Shown piece after piece: positions 8,856 to 24,353 of a stretch of 64,000 nucleotides of DNA. Origin of the DNA: Cornus controversa. Lineage: Eukaryota; Streptophyta; Magnoliopsida; Cornales; Cornaceae. The notes under the pieces were generated by a model, which made no database searches, was not told the origin of the DNA, and saw nothing but the letters and a program-made list of their open reading frames with translations. The translations under genes and the position numbers were made by a program. Location: the NCBI GenBank assembly GCA_026545225.1, contig CM048847.1, forward strand, positions 14,441,835 to 14,505,834, in the 5' to 3' direction. The stretch's first letter is position 1, and each line of letters begins with the position of its first letter.

Positions 8856-11069
8856 GGTTGGTAGCTTGTAAATTATTTCCTTTAGACGTCCAAACGGTCG
8901 AAATTGGAACAAAGCACCATACGGTTGTGATGAAGGTCGGATTGACATGTTCGTCACTTCTTTTGGATGCTTTGATGGTCTAATTTGGAAAAAAGAAACT
9001 TACGATTCTGATTATGACACGACTTCTCAAGGAATGGGGTTTTTGAATCTAAACAACTCAAACAAAACTTGTTTAAAATCATCGATAGCTTGGGAATTGT
9101 TTCTTTTACTTTTCCAGATGGTTGAAGTTGGCATAGAGCACCATACGGTTGTGATCATTCATGAGTGCAGCAAGGAATTACTATTTTTGATTCAGGACGT
9201 CCTGATGGTTGAATTTGGCATAAAGCAATGTATAATTCTAAGTATGGCACGATTTCACGTGGATTGGGACTTTTCGAATCAGGACAAGTCAAACGAAACA
9301 AGTTCGAAACCATTGTTGTCATTCTCTATTCTTCTGGACATCCAGATGGTCAATTCTAGCATAAAGCGCCATACGGTTGTCGTCGTGCCTGATTATTGCA
9401 AGCAATTGTTCTTTACGACTCAGAACAACTCAAACAAACATGGATGAAGATCGGATCGACATGCTCGTCGTTTCTTTGGGACGCTTTGATGGTTTCATTT
9501 AGAAAAAAGCAGCGTACGATTAGTATTATGGCACGACTTCTCTTGGAATGTGGTTTTCTAATCATAACAACTCAAATGAAACAAGTTTAAAATGGTTGTG
9601 AGCTTGCTAATTGTTTCCTTTAGATGTCCAAACGGTCGAATTTGGAACAAAGCACCATACGGTTGTGATGAAGATCGGATTGACATGTTCGTCACTTCTT
9701 TTGGATGCTTTGATGGTCTAATTTGGAAAAAAGAAACTTACGATTCTGATTATGGCACGACTTCTCAAGGAATGGGTTTTTGAATCAGAACAACTCAAAC
9801 TAAACTTGTTTGAAATCATCGATAGCTTGGGAATTGTTTCTTTTACTTGTCCAGATGGTTGAAGTTGGCATAGAGCACCATACGGTTGTGATCATTCATG
9901 GGTGCAGTATGGAATTACTCTTTTTGATTCAGGAAGTCCTGACGGTTGAATTTGGCATAAAGCAACGTATAATTCTAAGTATGGCACGATTTCACATGGA
10001 TTGGAATTTTCGAATCAGGACAAGTCAAACGAAACAAGTTCGAAACCGTTGTTGTCATTCTCTATTTTTCTGGACATCTAGATGGCCAATTCTAGCACAA
10101 AGCGCCATACGGTTGTCGTCATGCCTGATTATTGCAAGCAATAGTTCTTTCGACTCAGAACAACTCAAACAGACATGGATGAAGATCGGATCGACATGCT
10201 CGTCGTTTCTTTGGGACGCTTTGATGGTTTCATTTAGAAAAAAGCAGCGTACGATTACTATTATGGCACGACTTCTCTTGCTTGGAATGTGGTTTTCTAA
10301 TCATAACAACTCAAATGAAACAAGTTTAAAATGGTTGGTAGCTTGCAAATTGTTTCCTTTAGATGTCGAAACGGTCGAATTTGGAACCAAGCACCATACG
10401 GTTGTGACGAAGATCGGATTGACATGTTCGTCACTTCTTTTGGATGCTTTGATGGTCTAATTTGGAAAAAAGAAACTTACGATTCTGATTATGACACAAC
10501 TTCTCAAGGAATGGGGTTTTTGAATCAGAACAACTGAAACTAAACTTGTTTAAAATCATCGATAGCTTGGGAATTGTTTCTTTTACTTGTCCAGATGGTT
10601 GAAGTTGGCATAGAGCACCATACGGTTGTGATCATTCATGAGTGCAGCAAGGAATTACTCTTTTCGATTCAGGACGTCCTCACGGTCGAATTAGGCATAA
10701 AGCAACGTATAATTCTATGTATGGCACGATTTCACGTTGATTGGACTTTTCGAATCCGGACAGGTCAAACGAAACAAGTTCAAAACCGTTGTTGTCATTC
10801 TCTATTCTTCTAGACATCCAGATGGTCAATTCTAGCACAAAGCACCATACGGTTATGGTCATGCCTGGTTAATGCAAGGAATTGTTCTTTTCGACTCAGA
10901 ACAACTCAAAAAAACATGGATGAAGATCGGATCGACATGCTCGTCCTTTCTTTGGGACCCTTTGATGGTTTCATTTAGAAAAAAGTAGCGTACGATTAGT
11001 AGTATGGCACGACTTCTGTTGGAATGTGGTTTTTCAATCAAAACAACTCAAATGAAACAAGTTTAAAAT
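8856..11069 (+). repeat. HOR copy 5
   Basis: Full copy, C/A state, with no difference from copy 1 noticed by eye. Confidence 0.97.
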
Positions 11070-13283
11070 GGTTGGTAGCTTGTAAATTATTTCCTTTAGA
11101 CGTCCAAACGGTCGAAATTGGAACAAAGCACCATACGGTTGTGATGAAGGTCGGATTGACATGTTCGTCACTTCTTTTGGATGCTTTGATGGTCTAATTT
11201 GGAAAAAAGAAACTTACGATTCTGATTATGACACGACTTCTCAAGGAATGGGGTTTTTGAATCTAAACAACTCAAACAAAACTTGTTTAAAATCATCGAT
11301 AGCTTGGGAATTGTTTCTTTTACTTTTCCAGATGGTTGAAGTTGGCATAGAGCACCATACGGTTGTGATCATTCATGAGTGCAGCAAGGAATTACTATTT
11401 TTGATTCAGGACGTCCTGATGGTTGAATTTGGCATAAAGCAATGTATAATTCTAAGTATGGCACGATTTCACGTGGATTGGGACTTTTCGAATCAGGACA
11501 AGTCAAACGAAACAAGTTCGAAACCATTGTTGTCATTCTCTATTCTTCTGGACATCCAGATGGTCAATTCTAGCATAAAGCGCCATACGGTTGTCGTCGT
11601 GCCTGATTATTGCAAGCAATTGTTCTTTACGACTCAGAACAACTCAAACAAACATGGATGAAGATCGGATCGACATGCTCGTCGTTTCTTTGGGACGCTT
11701 TGATGGTTTCATTTAGAAAAAAGCAGCGTACGATTAGTATTATGGCACGACTTCTCTTGGAATGTGGTTTTCTAATCATAACAACTCAAATGAAACAAGT
11801 TTAAAATGGTTGTGAGCTTGCTAATTGTTTCCTTTAGATGTCCAAACGGTCGAATTTGGAACAAAGCACCATACGGTTGTGATGAAGATCGGATTGACAT
11901 GTTCGTCACTTCTTTTGGATGCTTTGATGGTCTAATTTGGAAAAAAGAAACTTACGATTCTGATTATGGCACGACTTCTCAAGGAATGGGTTTTTGAATC
12001 AGAACAACTCAAACTAAACTTGTTTGAAATCATCGATAGCTTGGGAATTGTTTCTTTTACTTGTCCAGATGGTTGAAGTTGGCATAGAGCACCATACGGT
12101 TGTGATCATTCATGGGTGCAGTATGGAATTACTCTTTTTGATTCAGGAAGTCCTGACGGTTGAATTTGGCATAAAGCAACGTATAATTCTAAGTATGGCA
12201 CGATTTCACATGGATTGGAATTTTCGAATCAGGACAAGTCAAACGAAACAAGTTCGAAACCGTTGTTGTCATTCTCTATTTTTCTGGACATCTAGATGGC
12301 CAATTCTAGCACAAAGCGCCATACGGTTGTCGTCATGCCTGATTATTGCAAGCAATAGTTCTTTCGACTCAGAACAACTCAAACAGACATGGATGAAGAT
12401 CGGATCGACATGCTCGTCGTTTCTTTGGGACGCTTTGATGGTTTCATTTAGAAAAAAGCAGCGTACGATTACTATTATGGCACGACTTCTCTTGCTTGGA
12501 ATGTGGTTTTCTAATCATAACAACTCAAATGAAACAAGTTTAAAATGGTTGGTAGCTTGCAAATTGTTTCCTTTAGATGTCGAAACGGTCGAATTTGGAA
12601 CCAAGCACCATACGGTTGTGACGAAGATCGGATTGACATGTTCGTCACTTCTTTTGGATGCTTTGATGGTCTAATTTGGAAAAAAGAAACTTACGATTCT
12701 GATTATGACACAACTTCTCAAGGAATGGGGTTTTTGAATCAGAACAACTGAAACTAAACTTGTTTAAAATCATCGATAGCTTGGGAATTGTTTCTTTTAC
12801 TTGTCCAGATGGTTGAAGTTGGCATAGAGCACCATACGGTTGTGATCATTCATGAGTGCAGCAAGGAATTACTCTTTTCGATTCAGGACGTCCTCACGGT
12901 CGAATTAGGCATAAAGCAACGTATAATTCTATGTATGGCACGATTTCACGTTGATTGGACTTTTCGAATCCGGACAGGTCAAACGAAACAAGTTCAAAAC
13001 CGTTGTTGTCATTCTCTATTCTTCTAGACATCCAGATGGTCAATTCTAGCACAAAGCACCATACGGTTATGGTCATGCCTGGTTAATGCAAGGAATTGTT
13101 CTTTTCGACTCAGAACAACTCAAAAAAACATGGATGAAGATCGGATCGACATGCTCGTCCTTTCTTTGGGACCCTTTGATGGTTTCATTTAGAAAAAAGT
13201 AGCGTACGATTAGTAGTATGGCACGACTTCTGTTGGAATGTGGTTTTTCAATCAAAACAACTCAAATGAAACAAGTTTAAAAT
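11070..13283 (+). repeat. HOR copy 6
   Basis: Full copy, C/A state, with no difference from copy 1 noticed by eye. Confidence 0.97.
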
Positions 13284-15497
13284 GGTTGGTAGCTTGTAAA
13301 TTATTTCCTTTAGACGTCCAAACGGTCGAAATTGGAACAAAGCACCATACGGTTGTGATGAAGGTCGGATTGACATGTTCGTCACTTCTTTTGGATGCTT
13401 TGATGGTCTAATTTGGAAAAAAGAAACTTACGATTCTGATTATGACACGACTTCTCAAGGAATGGGGTTTTTGAATCTAAACAACTCAAACAAAACTTGT
13501 TTAAAATCATCGATAGCTTGGGAATTGTTTCTTTTACTTTTCCAGATGGTTGAAGTTGGCATAGAGCACCATACGGTTGTGATCATTCATGAGTGCAGCA
13601 AGGAATTACTATTTTTGATTCAGGACGTCCTGATGGTTGAATTTGGCATAAAGCAATGTATAATTCTAAGTATGGCACGATTTCACGTGGATTGGGACTT
13701 TTCGAATCAGGACAAGTCAAACGAAACAAGTTCGAAACCATTGTTGTCATTCTCTATTCTTCTGGACATCCAGATGGTCAATTCTAGCATAAAGCGCCAT
13801 ACGGTTGTCGTCGTGCCTGATTATTGCAAGCAATTGTTCTTTACGACTCAGAACAACTCAAACAAACATGGATGAAGATCGGATCGACATGCTCGTCGTT
13901 TCTTTGGGACGCTTTGATGGTTTCATTTAGAAAAAAGCAGCGTACGATTAGTATTATGGCACGACTTCTCTTGGAATGTGGTTTTCTAATCATAACAACT
14001 CAAATGAAACAAGTTTAAAATGGTTGTGAGCTTGCTAATTGTTTCCTTTAGATGTCCAAACGGTCGAATTTGGAACAAAGCACCATACGGTTGTGATGAA
14101 GATCGGATTGACATGTTCGTCACTTCTTTTGGATGCTTTGATGGTCTAATTTGGAAAAAAGAAACTTACGATTCTGATTATGGCACGACTTCTCAAGGAA
14201 TGGGTTTTTGAATCAGAACAACTCAAACTAAACTTGTTTGAAATCATCGATAGCTTGGGAATTGTTTCTTTTACTTGTCCAGATGGTTGAAGTTGGCATA
14301 GAGCACCATACGGTTGTGATCATTCATGGGTGCAGTATGGAATTACTCTTTTTGATTCAGGAAGTCCTGACGGTTGAATTTGGCATAAAGCAACGTATAA
14401 TTCTAAGTATGGCACGATTTCACATGGATTGGAATTTTCGAATCAGGACAAGTCAAACGAAACAAGTTCGAAACCGTTGTTGTCATTCTCTATTTTTCTG
14501 GACATCTAGATGGCCAATTCTAGCACAAAGCGCCATACGGTTGTCGTCATGCCTGATTATTGCAAGCAATAGTTCTTTCGACTCAGAACAACTCAAACAG
14601 ACATGGATGAAGATCGGATCGACATGCTCGTCGTTTCTTTGGGACGCTTTGATGGTTTCATTTAGAAAAAAGCAGCGTACGATTACTATTATGGCACGAC
14701 TTCTCTTGCTTGGAATGTGGTTTTCTAATCATAACAACTCAAATGAAACAAGTTTAAAATGGTTGGTAGCTTGCAAATTGTTTCCTTTAGATGTCGAAAC
14801 GGTCGAATTTGGAACCAAGCACCATACGGTTGTGACGAAGATCGGATTGACATGTTCGTCACTTCTTTTGGATGCTTTGATGGTCTAATTTGGAAAAAAG
14901 AAACTTACGATTCTGATTATGACACAACTTCTCAAGGAATGGGGTTTTTGAATCAGAACAACTGAAACTAAACTTGTTTAAAATCATCGATAGCTTGGGA
15001 ATTGTTTCTTTTACTTGTCCAGATGGTTGAAGTTGGCGTAGAGCACCATACGGTTGTGATCATTCATGAGTGCAGCAAGGAATTACTCTTTTCGATTCAG
15101 GACGTCCTCACGGTCGAATTAGGCATAAAGCAACGTATAATTCTATGTATGGCACGATTTCACGTTGATTGGACTTTTCGAATCCGGACAGGTCAAACGA
15201 AACAAGTTCAAAACCGTTGTTGTCATTCTCTATTCTTCTAGACATCCAGATGGTCAATTCTAGCACAAAGCACCATACGGTTATGGTCATGCCTGGTTAA
15301 TGCAAGGAATTGTTCTTTTCGACTCAGAACAACTCAAAAAAACATGGATGAAGATCGGATCGACATGCTCGTCCTTTCTTTGGGACCCTTTGATGGTTTC
15401 ATTTAGAAAAAAGTAGCGTACGATTAGTAGTATGGCACGACTTCTGTTGGAATGTGGTTTTTCAATCAAAACAACTCAAATGAAACAAGTTTAAAAT
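13284..15497 (+). repeat. HOR copy 7
   Basis: Full copy, C/A state. It has one private change: A to G at 15038 (HOR 1755), giving TTGGCGTAGAGC in place of TTGGCATAGAGC in the block 3 A2 monomer. Confidence 0.97.
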
Positions 15498-17711
15498 GGT
15501 TGGTAGCTTGTAAATTATTTCCTTTAGACGTCCAAACGGTCGAAATTGGAACAAAGCACCATACGGTTGTGATGAAGGTCGGATTGACATGTTCGTCACT
15601 TCTTTTGGATGCTTTGATGGTCTAATTTGGAAAAAAGAAACTTACGATTCTGATTATGACACGACTTCTCAAGGAATGGGGTTTTTGAATCTAAACAACT
15701 CAAACAAAACTTGTTTAAAATCATCGATAGCTTGGGAATTGTTTCTTTTACTTTTCCAGATGGTTGAAGTTGGCATAGAGCACCATACGGTTGTGATCAT
15801 TCATGAGTGCAGCAAGGAATTACTATTTTTGATTCAGGACGTCCTGATGGTTGAATTTGGCATAAAGCAATGTATAATTCTAAGTATGGCACGATTTCAC
15901 GTGGATTGGGACTTTTCGAATCAGGACAAGTCAAACGAAACAAGTTCGAAACCATTGTTGTCATTCTCTATTCTTCTGGACATCCAGATGGTCAATTCTA
16001 GCATAAAGCGCCATACGGTTGTCGTCGTGCCTGATTATTGCAAGCAATTGTTCTTTACGACTCAGAACAACTCAAACAAACATGGATGAAGATCGGATCG
16101 ACATGCTCGTCGTTTCTTTGGGACGCTTTGATGGTTTCATTTAGAAAAAAGCAGCGTACGATTAGTATTATGGCACGACTTCTCTTGGAATGTGGTTTTC
16201 TAATCATAACAACTCAAATGAAACAAGTTTAAAATGGTTGTGAGCTTGCTAATTGTTTCCTTTAGATGTCCAAACGGTCGAATTTGGAACAAAGCACCAT
16301 ACGGTTGTGATGAAGATCGGATTGACATGTTCGTCACTTCTTTTGGATGCTTTGATGGTCTAATTTGGAAAAAAGAAACTTACGATTCTGATTATGGCAC
16401 GACTTCTCAAGGAATGGGTTTTTGAATCAGAACAACTCAAACTAAACTTGTTTGAAATCATCGATAGCTTGGGAATTGTTTCTTTTACTTGTCCAGATGG
16501 TTGAAGTTGGCATAGAGCACCATACGGTTGTGATCATTCATGGGTGCAGTATGGAATTACTCTTTTTGATTCAGGAAGTCCTGACGGTTGAATTTGGCAT
16601 AAAGCAACGTATAATTCTAAGTATGGCACGATTTCACATGGATTGGAATTTTCGAATCAGGACAAGTCAAACGAAACAAGTTCGAAACCGTTGTTGTCAT
16701 TCTCTATTTTTCTGGACATCTAGATGGCCAATTCTAGCACAAAGCGCCATACGGTTGTCGTCATGCCTGATTATTGCAAGCAATAGTTCTTTCGACTCAG
16801 AACAACTCAAACAGACATGGATGAAGATCGGATCGACATGCTCGTCGTTTCTTTGGGACGCTTTGATGGTTTCATTTAGAAAAAAGCAGCGTACGATTAC
16901 TATTATGGCACGACTTCTCTTGCTTGGAATGTGGTTTTCTAATCATAACAACTCAAATGAAACAAGTTTAAAATGGTTGGTAGCTTGCAAATTGTTTCCT
17001 TTAGATGTCGAAACGGTCGAATTTGGAACCAAGCACCATACGGTTGTGACGAAGATCGGATTGACATGTTCGTCACTTCTTTTGGATGCTTTGATGGTCT
17101 AATTTGGAAAAAAGAAACTTACGATTCTGATTATGACACAACTTCTCAAGGAATGGGGTTTTTGAATCAGAACAACTGAAACTAAACTTGTTTAAAATCA
17201 TCGATAGCTTGGGAATTGTTTCTTTTACTTGTCCAGATGGTTGAAGTTGGCATAGAGCACCATACGGTTGTGATCATTCATGAGTGCAGCAAGGAATTAC
17301 TCTTTTCGATTCAGGACGTCCTCACGGTCGAATTAGGCATAAAGCAACGTATAATTCTATGTATGGCACGATTTCACGTTGATTGGACTTTTCGAATCCG
17401 GACAGGTCAAACGAAACAAGTTCAAAACCGTTGTTGTCATTCTCTATTCTTCTAGACATCCAGATGGTCAATTCTAGCACAAAGCACCATACGGTTATGG
17501 TCATGCCTGGTTAATGCAAGGAATTGTTCTTTTCGACTCAGAACAACTCAAAAAAACATGGATGAAGATCGGATCGACATGCTCGTCCTTTCTTTGGGAC
17601 CCTTTGATGGTTTCATTTAGAAAAAAGTAGCGTACGATTAGTAGTATGGCACGACTTCTGTTGGAATGTGGTTTTTCAATCAAAACAACTCAAATGAAAC
17701 AAGTTTAAAAT
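15498..17711 (+). repeat. HOR copy 8
   Basis: Full copy, C/A state, with no difference from copy 1 noticed by eye. Confidence 0.97.
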
Positions 17712-19925
17712 GGTTGGTAGCTTGTAAATTATTTCCTTTAGACGTCCAAACGGTCGAAATTGGAACAAAGCACCATACGGTTGTGATGAAGGTCGGATTG
17801 ACATGTTCGTCACTTCTTTTGGATGCTTTGATGGTCTAATTTGGAAAAAAGAAACTTACGATTCTGATTATGACACGACTTCTCAAGGAATGGGGTTTTT
17901 GAATCTAAACAACTCAAACAAAACTTGTTTAAAATCATCGATAGCTTGGGAATTGTTTCTTTTACTTTTCCAGATGGTTGAAGTTGGCATAGAGCACCAT
18001 ACGGTTGTGATCATTCATGAGTGCAGCAAGGAATTACTATTTTTGATTCAGGACGTCCTGATGGTTGAATTTGGCATAAAGCAATGTATAATTCTAAGTA
18101 TGGCACGATTTCACGTGGATTGGGACTTTTCGAATCAGGACAAGTCAAACGAAACAAGTTCGAAACCATTGTTGTCATTCTCTATTCTTCTGGACATCCA
18201 GATGGTCAATTCTAGCATAAAGCGCCATACGGTTGTCGTCGTGCCTGATTATTGCAAGCAATTGTTCTTTACGACTCAGAACAACTCAAACAAACATGGA
18301 TGAAGATCGGATCGACATGCTCGTCGTTTCTTTGGGACGCTTTGATGGTTTCATTTAGAAAAAAGCAGCGTACGATTAGTATTATGGCACGACTTCTCTT
18401 GGAATGTGGTTTTCTAATCATAACAACTCAAATGAAACAAGTTTAAAATGGTTGTGAGCTTGCTAATTGTTTCCTTTAGATGTCCAAACGGTCGAATTTG
18501 GAACAAAGCACCATACGGTTGTGATGAAGATCGGATTGACATGTTCGTCACTTCTTTTGGATGCTTTGATGGTCTAATTTGGAAAAAAGAAACTTACGAT
18601 TCTGATTATGGCACGACTTCTCAAGGAATGGGTTTTTGAATCAGAACAACTCAAACTAAACTTGTTTGAAATCATCGATAGCTTGGGAATTGTTTCTTTT
18701 ACTTGTCCAGATGGTTGAAGTTGGCATAGAGCACCATACGGTTGTGATCATTCATGGGTGCAGTATGGAATTACTCTTTTTGATTCAGGAAGTCCTGACG
18801 GTTGAATTTGGCATAAAGCAACGTATAATTCTAAGTATGGCACGATTTCACATGGATTGGAATTTTCGAATCAGGACAAGTCAAACGAAACAAGTTCGAA
18901 ACCGTTGTTGTCATTCTCTATTTTTCTGGACATCTAGATGGCCAATTCTAGCACAAAGCGCCATACGGTTGTCGTCATGCCTGATTATTGCAAGCAATAG
19001 TTCTTTCGACTCAGAACAACTCAAACAGACATGGATGAAGATCGGATCGACATGCTCGTCGTTTCTTTGGGACGCTTTGATGGTTTCATTTAGAAAAAAG
19101 CAGCGTACGATTACTATTATGGCACGACTTCTCTTGCTTGGAATGTGGTTTTCTAATCATAACAACTCAAATGAAACAAGTTTAAAATGGTTGGTAGCTT
19201 GCAAATTGTTTCCTTTAGATGTCGAAACGGTCGAATTTGGAACCAAGCACCATACGGTTGTGACGAAGATCGGATTGACATGTTCGTCACTTCTTTTGGA
19301 TGCTTTGATGGTCTAATTTGGAAAAAAGAAACTTACGATTCTGATTATGACACAACTTCTCAAGGAATGGGGTTTTTGAATCAGAACAACTGAAACTAAA
19401 CTTGTTTAAAATCATCGATAGCTTGGGAATTGTTTCTTTTACTTGTCCAGATGGTTGAAGTTGGCATAGAGCACCATACGGTTGTGATCATTCATGAGTG
19501 CAGCAAGGAATTACTCTTTTCGATTCAGGACGTCCTCACGGTCGAATTAGGCATAAAGCAACGTATAATTCTATGTATGGCACGATTTCACGTTGATTGG
19601 ACTTTTCGAATCCGGACAGGTCAAACGAAACAAGTTCAAAACCGTTGTTGTCATTCTCTATTCTTCTAGACATCCAGATGGTCAATTCTAGCACAAAGCA
19701 CCATACGGTTATGGTCATGCCTGGTTAATGCAAGGAATTGTTCTTTTCGACTCAGAACAACTCAAAAAAACATGGATGAAGATCGGATCGACATGCTCGT
19801 CCTTTCTTTGGGACCCTTTGATGGTTTCATTTAGAAAAAAGTAGCGTACGATTAGTAGTATGGCACGACTTCTGTTGGAATGTGGTTTTTCAATCAAAAC
19901 AACTCAAATGAAACAAGTTTAAAAT
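17712..19925 (+). repeat. HOR copy 9
   Basis: Full copy, C/A state, with no difference from copy 1 noticed by eye. Confidence 0.97.
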
Positions 19926-22139
19926 GGTTGGTAGCTTGTAAATTATTTCCTTTAGACGTCCAAACGGTCGAAATTGGAACAAAGCACCATACGGTTGTGA
20001 TGAAGGTCGGATTGACATGTTCGTCACTTCTTTTGGATGCTTTGATGGTCTAATTTGGAAAAAAGAAACTTACGATTCTGATTATGACACGACTTCTCAA
20101 GGAATGGGGTTTTTGAATCTAAACAACTCAAACAAAACTTGTTTAAAATCATCGATAGCTTGGGAATTGTTTCTTTTACTTTTCCAGATGGTTGAAGTTG
20201 GCATAGAGCACCATACGGTTGTGATCATTCATGAGTGCAGCAAGGAATTACTATTTTTGATTCAGGACGTCCTGATGGTTGAATTTGGCATAAAGCAATG
20301 TATAATTCTAAGTATGGCACGATTTCACGTGGATTGGGACTTTTCGAATCAGGACAAGTCAAACGAAACAAGTTCGAAACCATTGTTGTCATTCTCTATT
20401 CTTCTGGACATCCAGATGGTCAATTCTAGCATAAAGCGCCATACGGTTGTCGTCGTGCCTGATTATTGCAAGCAATTGTTCTTTACGACTCAGAACAACT
20501 CAAACAAACATGGATGAAGATCGGATCGACATGCTCGTCGTTTCTTTGGGACGCTTTGATGGTTTCATTTAGAAAAAAGCAGCGTACGATTAGTATTATG
20601 GCACGACTTCTCTTGGAATGTGGTTTTCTAATCATAACAACTCAAATGAAACAAGTTTAAAATGGTTGTGAGCTTGCTAATTGTTTCCTTTAGATGTCCA
20701 AACGGTCGAATTTGGAACAAAGCACCATACGGTTGTGATGAAGATCGGATTGACATGTTCGTCACTTCTTTTGGATGCTTTGATGGTCTAATTTGGAAAA
20801 AAGAAACTTACGATTCTGATTATGGCACGACTTCTCAAGGAATGGGTTTTTGAATCAGAACAACTCAAACTAAACTTGTTTGAAATCATCGATAGCTTGG
20901 GAATTGTTTCTTTTACTTGTCCAGATGGTTGAAGTTGGCATAGAGCACCATACGGTTGTGATCATTCATGGGTGCAGTATGGAATTACTCTTTTTGATTC
21001 AGGAAGTCCTGACGGTTGAATTTGGCATAAAGCAACGTATAATTCTAAGTATGGCACGATTTCACATGGATTGGAATTTTCGAATCAGGACAAGTCAAAC
21101 GAAACAAGTTCGAAACCGTTGTTGTCATTCTCTATTTTTCTGGACATCTAGATGGCCAATTCTAGCACAAAGCGCCATACGGTTGTCGTCATGCCTGATT
21201 ATTGCAAGCAATAGTTCTTTCGACTCAGAACAACTCAAACAGACATGGATGAAGATCGGATCGACATGCTCGTCGTTTCTTTGGGACGCTTTGATGGTTT
21301 CATTTAGAAAAAAGCAGCGTACGATTACTATTATGGCACGACTTCTCTTGCTTGGAATGTGGTTTTCTAATCATAACAACTCAAATGAAACAAGTTTAAA
21401 ATGGTTGGTAGCTTGCAAATTGTTTCCTTTAGATGTCGAAACGGTCGAATTTGGAACCAAGCACCATACGGTTGTGACGAAGATCGGATTGACATGTTCG
21501 TCACTTCTTTTGGATGCTTTGATGGTCTAATTTGGAAAAAAGAAACTTACGATTCTGATTATGACACAACTTCTCAAGGAATGGGGTTTTTGAATCAGAA
21601 CAACTGAAACTAAACTTGTTTAAAATCATCGATAGCTTGGGAATTGTTTCTTTTACTTGTCCAGATGGTTGAAGTTGGCATAGAGCACCATACGGTTGTG
21701 ATCATTCATGAGTGCAGCAAGGAATTACTCTTTTCGATTCAGGACGTCCTCACGGTCGAATTAGGCATAAAGCAACGTATAATTCTATGTATGGCACGAT
21801 TTCACGTTGATTGGACTTTTCGAATCCGGACAGGTCAAACGAAACAAGTTCAAAACCGTTGTTGTCATTCTCTATTCTTCTAGACATCCAGATGGTCAAT
21901 TCTAGCACAAAGCACCATACGGTTATGGTCATGCCTGGTTAATGCAAGGAATTGTTCTTTTCGACTCAGAACAACTCAAAAAAACATGGATGAAGATCGG
22001 ATCGACATGCTCGTCCTTTCTTTGGGACCCTTTGATGGTTTCATTTAGAAAAAAGTAGCGTACGATTAGTAGTATGGCACGACTTCTGTTGGAATGTGGT
22101 TTTTCAATCAAAACAACTCAAATGAAACAAGTTTAAAAT
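19926..22139 (+). repeat. HOR copy 10
   Basis: Full copy, C/A state, with no difference from copy 1 noticed by eye. Confidence 0.97.
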
Positions 22140-24353
22140 GGTTGGTAGCTTGTAAATTATTTCCTTTAGACGTCCAAACGGTCGAAATTGGAACAAAGCA
22201 CCATACGGTTGTGATGAAGGTCGGATTGACATGTTCGTCACTTCTTTTGGATGCTTTGATGGTCTAATTTGGAAAAAAGAAACTTACGATTCTGATTATG
22301 ACACGACTTCTCAAGGAATGGGGTTTTTGAATCTAAACAACTCAAACAAAACTTGTTTAAAATCATCGATAGCTTGGGAATTGTTTCTTTTACTTTTCCA
22401 GATGGTTGAAGTTGGCATAGAGCACCATACGGTTGTGATCATTCATGAGTGCAGCAAGGAATTACTATTTTTGATTCAGGACGTCCTGATGGTTGAATTT
22501 GGCATAAAGCAATGTATAATTCTAAGTATGGCACGATTTCACGTGGATTGGGACTTTTCGAATCAGGACAAGTCAAACGAAACAAGTTCGAAACCATTGT
22601 TGTCATTCTCTATTCTTCTGGACATCCAGATGGTCAATTCTAGCATAAAGCGCCATACGGTTGTCGTCGTGCCTGATTATTGCAAGCAATTGTTCTTTAC
22701 GACTCAGAACAACTCAAACAAACATGGATGAAGATCGGATCGACATGCTCGTCGTTTCTTTGGGACGCTTTGATGGTTTCATTTAGAAAAAAGCAGCGTA
22801 CGATTAGTATTATGGCACGACTTCTCTTGGAATGTGGTTTTCTAATCATAACAACTCAAATGAAACAAGTTTAAAATGGTTGTGAGCTTGCTAATTGTTT
22901 CCTTTAGATGTCCAAACGGTCGAATTTGGAACAAAGCACCATACGGTTGTGATGAAGATCGGATTGACATGTTCGTCACTTCTTTTGGATGCTTTGATGG
23001 TCTAATTTGGAAAAAAGAAACTTACGATTCTGATTATGGCACGACTTCTCAAGGAATGGGTTTTTGAATCAGAACAACTCAAACTAAACTTGTTTGAAAT
23101 CATCGATAGCTTGGGAATTGTTTCTTTTACTTGTCCAGATGGTTGAAGTTGGCATAGAGCACCATACGGTTGTGATCATTCATGGGTGCAGTATGGAATT
23201 ACTCTTTTTGATTCAGGAAGTCCTGACGGTTGAATTTGGCATAAAGCAACGTATAATTCTAAGTATGGCACGATTTCACATGGATTGGAATTTTCGAATC
23301 AGGACAAGTCAAACGAAACAAGTTCGAAACCGTTGTTGTCATTCTCTATTTTTCTGGACATCTAGATGGCCAATTCTAGCACAAAGCGCCATACGGTTGT
23401 CGTCATGCCTGATTATTGCAAGCAATAGTTCTTTCGACTCAGAACAACTCAAACAGACATGGATGAAGATCGGATCGACATGCTCGTCGTTTCTTTGGGA
23501 CGCTTTGATGGTTTCATTTAGAAAAAAGCAGCGTACGATTACTATTATGGCACGACTTCTCTTGCTTGGAATGTGGTTTTCTAATCATAACAACTCAAAT
23601 GAAACAAGTTTAAAATGGTTGGTAGCTTGCAAATTGTTTCCTTTAGATGTCGAAACGGTCGAATTTGGAACCAAGCACCATACGGTTGTGACGAAGATCG
23701 GATTGACATGTTCGTCACTTCTTTTGGATGCTTTGATGGTCTAATTTGGAAAAAAGAAACTTACGATTCTGATTATGACACAACTTCTCAAGGAATGGGG
23801 TTTTTGAATCAGAACAACTGAAACTAAACTTGTTTAAAATCATCGATAGCTTGGGAATTGTTTCTTTTACTTGTCCAGATGGTTGAAGTTGGCATAGAGC
23901 ACCATACGGTTGTGATCATTCATGAGTGCAGCAAGGAATTACTCTTTTCGATTCAGGACGTCCTCACGGTCGAATTAGGCATAAAGCAACGTATAATTCT
24001 ATGTATGGCACGATTTCACGTTGATTGGACTTTTCGAATCCGGACAGGTCAAACGAAACAAGTTCAAAACCGTTGTTGTCATTCTCTATTCTTCTAGACA
24101 TCCAGATGGTCAATTCTAGCACAAAGCACCATACGGTTATGGTCATGCCTGGTTAATGCAAGGAATTGTTCTTTTCGACTCAGAACAACTCAAAAAAACA
24201 TGGATGAAGATCGGATCGACATGCTCGTCCTTTCTTTGGGACCCTTTGATGGTTTCATTTAGAAAAAAGTAGCGTACGATTAGTAGTATGGCACGACTTC
24301 TGTTGGAATGTGGTTTTTCAATCAAAACAACTCAAATGAAACAAGTTTAAAAT
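22140..24353 (+). repeat. HOR copy 11
   Basis: Full copy, C/A state, with no difference from copy 1 noticed by eye. Confidence 0.97.
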